Of a stretch of DNA of 58,456 nucleotides, positions 50,199 to 55,878 are shown piece by piece. This DNA is from Prochlorococcus sp. AG-673-M19 (GTDB taxonomy: Bacteria > Cyanobacteriota > Cyanobacteriia > PCC-6307 > Cyanobiaceae), in NCBI GenBank assembly GCA_003211115.1, contig QCTP01000006.1, positions 1-58,456 of the forward strand, in the 5' to 3' direction. The notes below the pieces were generated by a model. The model had not been told where the DNA came from. It did no database searches and was given only the letters and a program-made list of their open reading frames with translations. Made by a program: the position numbers and the translations under genes. Numbering within the stretch: the stretch's first letter is position 1; every line of letters begins with the position of its first letter.

Positions 50199-50296
50199 GA
50201 GTTCGTAAAGTATGTCTCTAACGAGACGTGTAAATAAAAACGAAAAATAAATTTCGCTTCAATAAATATAGTCCAAAATCATAAATAATGTGTAAA
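50199..50296 (-). promoter_or_regulatory. psbA copy 1 promoter and leader
   Basis: Reading toward psbA: a possible -35 TTTACA (50291-50296), 20 bp, a -10 TATATT (50265-50270), a hairpin GCGAAA...TTTCGT-like, and a 5-bp hairpin GTCTC-GTTA-GAGAC (50214-50227) just 16 bp from the ATG. The latter would sit around the ribosome entry site. Structured PhotoRC RNAs are known upstream of psbA in marine cyanobacteria, and this may be related. Element calls are by eye. Confidence 0.5.
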
Positions 50297-50385
50297 CAAT
50301 AATTATGGCAGGTTAAGGTTTTTAATGAATTTGAGATGATATGTACCTTTTGTCTTAATATTTTCTTTGTTATTGAGGTATTAAC

Positions 50386-50514
50386 TTGGTAATAATTGAG
50401 TGGTTATTCAAAGGGAAAAGATCAAAGGAAATAGTTCCCTTATTTAAAGCAAAATATAGAAGACTGGAACTAGAGGCTTCTGGAGCAATTATTTATTGGA
50501 GTGAGAGAATTTAA
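50386..50514 (+). CDS. Candidate 42-residue small protein between the psbA copies
   Basis: A frame from TTG at 50386 to TAA at 50512-50514 encodes a basic, soluble peptide with IEWLFKGKRSKEIVPLFKAK followed by YRRLELEASGAIIYWSERI. A GAGG ribosome-site-like sequence (50375-50378) is about 7 bp upstream. The composition (mixed charge, ordered hydrophobic spacing) looks more coding than the surrounding AT-rich DNA. No homologue is recognised, and it is too short for firm statistics. Confidence 0.42.
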   Translation: MVIIEWLFKGKRSKEIVPLFKAKYRRLELEASGAIIYWSERI

Positions 50515-50843
50515 AATGCAAAATTTATTAAATACAACATTCATAGCAAATTAAAGAATTTATAAGAAAATCTTATCTATTTTATAAATAATACTTATTT
50601 ATAAACGAAGAAATTAAATAAATAAATGAATAAATCAGCATATTTTCCGACTCAAAAAAAATAGATCATATTAGCAATTTCTAGCAAATTAATAAGGAGG
50701 GTTAAAAATTATTGATATTGCACCAGAGTAGATAATTAGATTTTTTCTAGATAACCAACCAGTAATAAATTTATAAAACATCAATTAGTAAATATATTAA
50801 TTTCAAAGGGGAAATTTAACCTAATTTATTTATTTATTTTTTA
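50515..50843. other. AT-rich spacer within the psbA duplication
   Basis: No gene is seen here. Two adjacent hairpins lie at 50562-50576 (ATAAGA-AAA-TCTTAT) and 50581-50605 (10-bp arms TTTATAAATA/TATTTATAAA with a 5-nt loop). Short TAAATAAATG-type runs follow. The hairpins come just after the 42-residue ORF but have no T-run, so they are not convincing terminators. Confidence 0.55.
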
Positions 50844-50945
50844 TTAAAAAGTTTGAATAAGAGAGCCTAATTCTGGAGTATTTAAAAGCATCGCAAAAAA
50901 GGTCAATACTGTTAATAGTACTATCGAAAAATAAAATCCAATCAT
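50844..50945 (-). CDS. Candidate 33-residue single-span membrane peptide
   Basis: ATG at 50943-50945 to TAA at 50844-50846. The peptide is hydrophobic from residue ~3 to ~22 (IGFYFSIVLLTVLTFFAMLL) and ends NTPELGSLIQTF, a layout typical of small photosystem or cytochrome b6f subunits. It does not match PsbI, PsbK, PsbM, PsbT, PsbX, Psb30, PetG, PetL, PetM or PetN as I remember them. It lies between the two psbA copies on the same strand, 66 bp before the psbA copy-2 terminator region. No strong ribosome site is visible. Confidence 0.5.
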   Translation of the reverse strand: MIGFYFSIVLLTVLTFFAMLLNTPELGSLIQTF

Positions 50946-51011
50946 AGAGATAAATTAATATGAACTTAACTTAGAAAGCTGTATCAGAAATATCAAATTA
51001 TATAAATAGAC

Positions 51012-51040
51012 AAAAAAAAGCCCCCTTTATAAAAGGAGGC
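51012..51040 (-). terminator. Rho-independent terminator of psbA copy 2
   Basis: Identical in sequence to the copy 1 terminator: a 9-bp stem GCCCCCTTT/AAAGGAGGC, a 3-nt loop, and eight T on the minus strand. Confidence 0.88.
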
Positions 51041-51061
51041 TTTAAATTTAGAACTTTAAGC

Positions 51062-52144
51062 TTAACCGATAGCTGGAGCTGTAAGAGCTACTGTTGTAGA
51101 CTCAGCTGCTGCTAGATCAAGTGGGAAGTTGTGAGCGTTACGCTCGTGCATTACTTCCATACCTAGGTTAGCTCTGTTAAGAACGTCGCCCCATGTAGGA
51201 ACAATCTTACCGTTTGCATCAACAACTGATTGGTTGAAGTTGAAACCGTTAAGGTTGAATGCCATTGTGCAGATTCCCATTGAAGTTAACCAAACACATA
51301 CAACTGGGAATACAGCTAGGAAGAAGTGAAGACTTCTGCTGTTGTTGAATGAAGCATATTGGAAGATCAAACGACCGAAGTAGCCATGAGCTGCAACGAT
51401 GTTATATGTTTCTTCTTCTTGTCCGAACTTGTAACCATAGTTCTGAGACTCTGTCTCAGTTGTTTCTCTGATTAGAGATGAAGTAACAAGTGAACCATGC
51501 ATAGCTGAGAATAAAGATCCTCCGAACATACCAGCAACACCAGCCATATGGAATGGGTGCATAAGAATGTTGTGCTCTGCCTGGAAAACAAACATGAAGT
51601 TGAATGTTCCAGAGATACCTAAAGGCATTCCGTCAGAGAATGAACCTTGACCGAATGGGTATACAAGGAATACTGCGAAAGCTGCTGAAACTGGTGCAGA
51701 GTATGCAACACAGATCCAAGGACGCATACCTAAACGGTATGAAAGCTCCCACTGACGTCCCATGTATGCTGAGATACCAATAAGGAAGTGGAATATTACT
51801 AGCTGGTAAGGACCACCGTTGTATAACCACTCATCTACAGTAGCTGCTTCCCAAATTGGGTAGAAGTGTAGACCAATAGCGTTTGAAGAAGGAACAACTG
51901 CACCTGAGATGATGTTGTTTCAGTATAGGAATGAACCAGCAACTGGTTCTCTAATTCCGTCAATGTCTACTGGAGGTGCTGCGATGAAAGCAACGATGAA
52001 ACAAGCCGCTGCTGCAAGTAGGCATGGAATCATTAAGACGCCGAACCAACCAACATAAATTCTATTGTTAGTTGATGTTACCCACTCACAAAACTGAGGC
52101 CAGCCTTTTAACAGCGAAGTACGCTGCTGCTGAATAGTTGTCAT
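51062..52144 (-). pseudogene. psbA: psbA second copy with in-frame UGA at codon 75
   Basis: Identical to the intact psbA except for two bases. A G-to-T change on the coding strand makes codon 75 (Gly, in FLYGNN) a TGA stop at 51920-51922. Codon 69 reads Ala instead of Ser. The remaining 285 codons stay open and unchanged, so only a 74-residue fragment would be made unless the stop is read through. The lack of any other decay means the mutation is very recent, or the base is a sequencing or assembly error. Leader hairpins and terminator are intact. Confidence 0.85.
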
Positions 52145-52242
52145 GAGTTCGTAAAGTATGTCTCTAACGAGACGTGTAAATAAAAACGAAAAATAAATTT
52201 CGCTTCAATAAATATAGTCCAAAATCATAAATAATGTGAAAA
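52145..52242 (-). promoter_or_regulatory. psbA copy 2 leader with altered -35 region
   Basis: The -10 TATATT (52211-52216) and the GTCTC-GTTA-GAGAC hairpin (52160-52173) are the same as in copy 1. The sequence just beyond 52238 is different, so the position of copy 1's TTTACA reads TTTTCA on the minus strand here. Promoter strength may therefore differ between copies. Confidence 0.4.
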
Positions 52243-52304
52243 AAACCCTTATACATTAGATAAATTTTTCTTATGAAAAATGAAAATTATCATGATTTTA
52301 AAAT

Positions 52305-53201
52305 CTAACTAAAAAATTCTTCACATACATGATCTGATAAACCTAATACTTCTTTTTTTGTGAAACTCATTGCAATATTCTTTTCTTTATAAGCTACCTC
52401 ACCAATAAAAACAGGCCAAATAGTATCTTCCCCTTTGTAAGTTTGAGTATTACCTTCCATATCCATAAACAATGGATCGCTAGTTTTAATGGGCTTCCAA
52501 TCTTGATTCATCCTCGAAGGATGAATTAAAGCATTGATATTCCCATTTTTCTCTCTTGGATAATCAATACTTCCTTGATGTACATGGACAACTAAATCTT
52601 TCGCAAGTTTTATCTGATTATTTTTTAACTTGTTTATCTCATCTCTTAAAGCCTTAATAATTATTAGAAATCTATTAATAATTTTTGGGTCATAAAAATT
52701 TTGAGCAACAGATCCTATTTCAATTACTAATCCACATGGCCAAGCTTCTACAAGAAATCCAGTTTGTTTTTGATCTTTTTCATGTAAATAAATTGGCAAC
52801 CCAAATTTATGCTGAAGTAAAGCTGCTAAACAGAAATCTTTTATTCTTCTGCCATACATAACAATACTTGTTCCCATATTTGACGTTGTAGTGTGCAAGT
52901 CAATAGCAATATCACAAGGATCTGAACCGTTGACCCCAAACTTTTCAACTAGATAATTTGCCCTATTAATTTCATAAATACTATTATCAAGATTATCTTT
53001 AGTTGAATTAAAAGATCTATTTAAGTCATTATCTATATATCTACATCCCCTTTCAAAAGCTAGAGGGTTTCCTATAGTGTACTTATATTCAATATGATTA
53101 ACGTTAGCATCGTTATGCTTACTAAATTGATTGACGGCCCAAACTGGATTAATTTCATTTCCATGAGTACCAGAAACGATTAATATTTTTTTAAGGGCCA
53201 T
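52305..53201 (-). CDS. Aspartoacylase / succinylglutamate desuccinylase-family hydrolase
   Basis: A 298-residue zinc hydrolase. The start at MALKKILIVSGTHGNEINPV is preferred; an upstream TTG-type extension of 18 residues is hydrophobic and lacks homology. Zinc ligands are His13 and Glu16 (GTHGNE) and His103 (DLHTTTSN); NDLNRSF supplies the substrate Arg. VIEIGSVAQ holds the likely catalytic Glu. The family deacylates N-acyl amino acids such as N-acetylaspartate, but the cyanobacterial substrate is unknown. It lies upstream of psbA copy 2 and is divergent from the glutathionyl-hydroquinone reductase gene. Confidence 0.87.
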   Translation of the reverse strand: MALKKILIVSGTHGNEINPVWAVNQFSKHNDANVNHIEYKYTIGNPLAFERGCRYIDNDLNRSFNSTKDNLDNSIYEINRANYLVEKFGVNGSDPCDIAIDLHTTTSNMGTSIVMYGRRIKDFCLAALLQHKFGLPIYLHEKDQKQTGFLVEAWPCGLVIEIGSVAQNFYDPKIINRFLIIIKALRDEINKLKNNQIKLAKDLVVHVHQGSIDYPREKNGNINALIHPSRMNQDWKPIKTSDPLFMDMEGNTQTYKGEDTIWPVFIGEVAYKEKNIAMSFTKKEVLGLSDHVCEEFFS

Positions 53202-53223
53202 ATTAAAAATAAATTTTAAGTTT

Positions 53224-54171
53224 ATGCAAAATAAATATGTAATTAATTTCGCCAAAAGATCATGGTTTTGGTTTTGGACAAAATTAATGAATGGTTTCGC
53301 GCCTTCAGATATACATGGAAATTATAAAAGGCAGAAAGGAATTTTAATAGATAAGACTTACGATTTTAAAAATAATAATGAAAATTCTTATTTATTAGTG
53401 GGCAATTCTTGTCCTTGGTGTCATAGAACTTTACTAATCTATAAACTTAGGAAACTATCAAAGCAAATCAAAGTTATTTTTTTAGAAACAGATATTGATA
53501 GTGGCCAATGGGTTTTTAATGAAAAATTTAAAGGCTGCGAAAATCTTAATCAATTTTATAAAAAAGCTTTGCATCATAATGTTTTCAGATCAACATTACC
53601 ATTACTATTTAACTTTCAAAATGATCATATTAATGTCTTATCTAGTGAAAGTTCCCAAATAGTAAGTTTACTGGGTTCGATCAAAGGCGATTCCTCTCAA
53701 AAGACACTCAAAATAAATAATTGCGACCAAGATTTATTAAAAGCAATTCAATCTGACATAAATGATGGAGTCTATAAATGTGGGTTTGCTAGAAATCAGA
53801 GATCTTATGAAAAAGCAAGTAAAAGCCTTTTTAAGGCTTTAAGCAAAATAGAAAAGAAGTTAGATAAAAACATTGGTAATTGGATTTGTGGAGAAGAATT
53901 GAGTTATGCAGATATTTATTTATTTCCAACAGTTATTCGTTGGGAATTAATTTATAGGAACCTTTTTAAATGTACTGAAAAAGAAATTTCGGATTTTAAA
54001 AACATAATTAAATGGAGATTAAAGTTTTTTTCATTATCTGATGTTTCTGAAACATGTTTTGATTCTGAATGGAAAAAGGACTATTACAAAGCATTATTTC
54101 CTTTAAACCCTAATCAAATTGTCCCAACACTTCCATCATTAGCGGAAATAATGTTATCAGTTCCAAAATAG
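53224..54171 (+). CDS. Glutathionyl-hydroquinone reductase (ECM4/YqjG-like GST)
   Basis: A 315-residue glutathione S-transferase of the Xi/ECM4 class. The thioredoxin-fold active site is NSCPWCHRTLL, with Cys63 as the likely nucleophile and Cys66 nearby. The C-terminal helical domain has WICGEELSYADIYLFPTVIRW. These enzymes reduce glutathionyl-hydroquinones with glutathione and may protect quinones; the physiological role here is inferred. It diverges from the aspartoacylase-like gene with 22 bp between starts. Confidence 0.87.
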   Translation: MQNKYVINFAKRSWFWFWTKLMNGFAPSDIHGNYKRQKGILIDKTYDFKNNNENSYLLVGNSCPWCHRTLLIYKLRKLSKQIKVIFLETDIDSGQWVFNEKFKGCENLNQFYKKALHHNVFRSTLPLLFNFQNDHINVLSSESSQIVSLLGSIKGDSSQKTLKINNCDQDLLKAIQSDINDGVYKCGFARNQRSYEKASKSLFKALSKIEKKLDKNIGNWICGEELSYADIYLFPTVIRWELIYRNLFKCTEKEISDFKNIIKWRLKFFSLSDVSETCFDSEWKKDYYKALFPLNPNQIVPTLPSLAEIMLSVPK

Positions 54172-54300
54172 ATTGATCTAAAAATAACCATTTACTTATA
54201 AATTTCATGTTGTAATGAACACGAATCTTATTAATAGATGATGCAAAATCAGTTGAAATTAACTATGTTATAGATGTCTAAGTAAGTACCAAAGCTCAAA

Positions 54301-54519
54301 ATGAAATCCATTGACGAACACATTCAAAAAGATCAATCGGAAATCGCCTCTGCTAAAGAAGAGGGTAATCTTCCAAAGGTCAGACATTTAACTGAAGAAT
54401 TAAAGGAACTAGAAGAATATAAGGATCATCATCCTGAAGATAAGCATGATCCAAATGCATTAGAGTTATTTTGCGATGCTAATCCAGACGAACCTGAATG
54501 CTTAGTTTATGATGATTAA
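54301..54519 (+). CDS. cp12: CP12, Calvin-cycle regulatory protein
   Basis: A 72-residue, very acidic protein. It is recognised by the CP12 tail ALELFCDANPDEPECLVYDD, with the C-terminal redox Cys pair at 58 and 67, after a helical charged region. CP12 scaffolds GAPDH and phosphoribulokinase in the dark. The N-terminal Cys pair of plant CP12 is absent, as in other marine picocyanobacteria. A strong terminator follows. Confidence 0.93.
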   Translation: MKSIDEHIQKDQSEIASAKEEGNLPKVRHLTEELKELEEYKDHHPEDKHDPNALELFCDANPDEPECLVYDD

Positions 54520-54540
54520 GTTTAAATCTTTCAAAAATAA

Positions 54541-54568
54541 AAAAAGGACCTTAAAGGGTCCTTTTTTT
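54541..54568 (+). terminator. Rho-independent terminator of cp12
   Basis: AAAAAGGACC (54541-54550) and GGTCCTTTTT (54557-54566) form a 10-bp stem with a 6-nt loop, ending in a T-run to 54568. The matching A-run gives it possible bidirectional function for the convergent 75-residue gene. Confidence 0.9.
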
Positions 54569-54583
54569 ATTTAAATATTTTTA

Positions 54584-54811
54584 TTAATAATCCATATTAA
54601 AATCAGAGGGACTTCCAGTTAATGAACAGACCACAGATTCTTCATTCTTCATTTCTTTTACCTCAACAATCGGTCTACCCATTTTTTTTAAAACTTCAAT
54701 ATCTTGAATAGTCTGGCATCTTGCAATTATTTTTCCTTGTTGATCAAAGCAACTATAAAAATTCATGAGTTTATTAAAGGCATTAATTAATTTATGGCTA
54801 ATTTCCACCAT
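54584..54811 (-). CDS. Small conserved protein of unknown function
   Basis: A 75-residue soluble protein. It begins MVEISHKLINAFNKLMNFYS, has a central DQQGKIIARCQTIQDIEVLKK and ends SLTGSPSDFNMDY. No known domain is recognised and there is no membrane segment. It lies ~40 bp downstream of obgE on the same strand and faces cp12, so it may be the last gene of the mutS2-obgE transcript. Confidence 0.65.
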   Translation of the reverse strand: MVEISHKLINAFNKLMNFYSCFDQQGKIIARCQTIQDIEVLKKMGRPIVEVKEMKNEESVVCSLTGSPSDFNMDY

Positions 54812-54852
54812 TAAATCAAGTATTTATTTAGTTAAATAACGCCTACAAAAAA

Positions 54853-55836
54853 TTAGATATTATTCCAAACCTCAGAAAGTAATGAAGAAAGGCCTTTTCG
54901 TAAAGATGAAGAAATAACTAAAACTTTTTTGTTAGATAAATTTTCTAACTTTTTTATCATTATTTCCAAATAATTTTCATCTACTAGTTCCATCTTATTA
55001 AGTACCACTATTCTTTCTTTATCCAAAAGACCATTGCCATATTGTTCTAATTCTTGCTCAACTATCTCAAAATCATGAATAGGATTTTCTGAAATTGAAT
55101 CAATCAAATGAATAAGAATCTTGGTTCTTTGAATATGTCTTAAAAAATCATGACCTAAACCTACTCCTTCAGCCGCTCCAGATATTAAACCAGGAATATC
55201 TGCGAAAAGGCATCCATTTCCATCAGCCTTCCTAACAACTCCTAAATTAGGTATTAAAGTTGTAAAAGGGTAGTTTGCAATCTTGGGGCGTGCTGATGAT
55301 AAAACTGATATTAAAGTACTTTTCCCTGCATTAGGAAGACCTATAATACCTACCTCCGCAAGAAGTTTTAATTCTAATTGTACTTCCCAAATCTCTCCTT
55401 CTTTACCCTCAGTAAAAGATTCCGGAGCCCTATTTTGGTTACTCAAATAATGAGCATTACCATGTCCACCTCTACCTCCATATGCAATAGTTAAACTTTG
55501 CTTATCTCGAGTTAAATCTCCTAAAATAATTCCAGAATTAACATCTCTTACTTCAGTACCACAAGGAACTTTTAGGATTGTATTTTCCCCTGAAGCTCCA
55601 GTTCTTTTATTTGGACCTCCTTTGAAACCATCTTTAGCAAATATTTCTCTATTAAATTTGAAATCCAAAAGGGTTTGAAGATTATTATCAGCAATAAGGA
55701 CTATTGAACCACCCTTTCCTCCATTTCCTCCAGAAGGTCCGCCTGCAGGAACAAATTTTTCTCTTCTAAATGAAACTATTCCATTACCGCCCTTACCAGC
55801 TTTAAGAATAATGTTTGCTTGATCAATAAATTGCAC
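54853..55836 (-). CDS. obgE: GTPase ObgE/CgtA
   Basis: A 327-residue Obg GTPase. The N-terminal glycine-rich Obg fold has [20 protein letters not shown] and [14 protein letters not shown]. The G domain has G1 [10 protein letters not shown]3 DIPGLI and G4 NKMELV. It lacks the extra C-terminal domain of some Obg proteins. Role: ribosome assembly and stress control. It lies downstream of mutS2, with 42 bp between them. Confidence 0.95.
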   Translation of the reverse strand: MQFIDQANIILKAGKGGNGIVSFRREKFVPAGGPSGGNGGKGGSIVLIADNNLQTLLDFKFNREIFAKDGFKGGPNKRTGASGENTILKVPCGTEVRDVNSGIILGDLTRDKQSLTIAYGGRGGHGNAHYLSNQNRAPESFTEGKEGEIWEVQLELKLLAEVGIIGLPNAGKSTLISVLSSARPKIANYPFTTLIPNLGVVRKADGNGCLFADIPGLISGAAEGVGLGHDFLRHIQRTKILIHLIDSISENPIHDFEIVEQELEQYGNGLLDKERIVVLNKMELVDENYLEIMIKKLENLSNKKVLVISSSLRKGLSSLLSEVWNNI

Positions 55837-55878
55837 TTAAAATGTATGAATAATTTTTTTCTAGATACTTTTTAGATT

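Larger units (their letters stand above)
49066..50292 (-). repeat. psbA direct repeat, unit 1 (1,227 bp)
   Basis: This unit covers the psbA terminator, coding region and ~94-bp leader. It is repeated at 51012-52238 (offset 1,946 bp, same orientation). By base-by-base reading I find only two differences, at 49976/51922 and 49994/51940. The homology starts at the A-run of the terminator and ends two bases into the presumed -35 element. There are no terminal inverted repeats or transposase. Confidence 0.93.
51012..52238 (-). repeat. psbA direct repeat, unit 2 (1,227 bp)
   Basis: Second copy of the repeat at 49066-50292, same orientation. It differs at 51922 (A instead of C) and 51940 (C instead of A) only, by my reading. 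Upstream of 52238 the sequences diverge completely, so the unit 2 leader lacks the TTTACA present before unit 1. Confidence 0.93.

Noticed and set aside
50581-50640. Possible CRISPR-like or tandem repeat in the AT-rich psbA spacer
   Set aside because: The runs are irregular TAAA-type low-complexity sequence and one palindrome, without regular repeat-spacer periodicity.
51633-51830. 65-codon minus-strand frame repeated inside both psbA copies (also 49687-49884)
   Set aside because: Alternative frame of psbA duplicated along with the gene; its conservation follows from D1 coding.
51062-52144. UGA in psbA copy 2 as a selenocysteine or programmed read-through codon
   Set aside because: D1 is not a selenoprotein, the affected residue is a plain Gly in the intact copy, and no SECIS-like structure is apparent. 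Mutation or sequence error is simpler.
49066-52238. psbA repeat as an insertion sequence or cyanophage insertion
   Set aside because: There is no transposase, integrase, terminal inverted repeat or target-site duplication. The second copy is identical to the first apart from two bases, so a local tandem duplication explains it.
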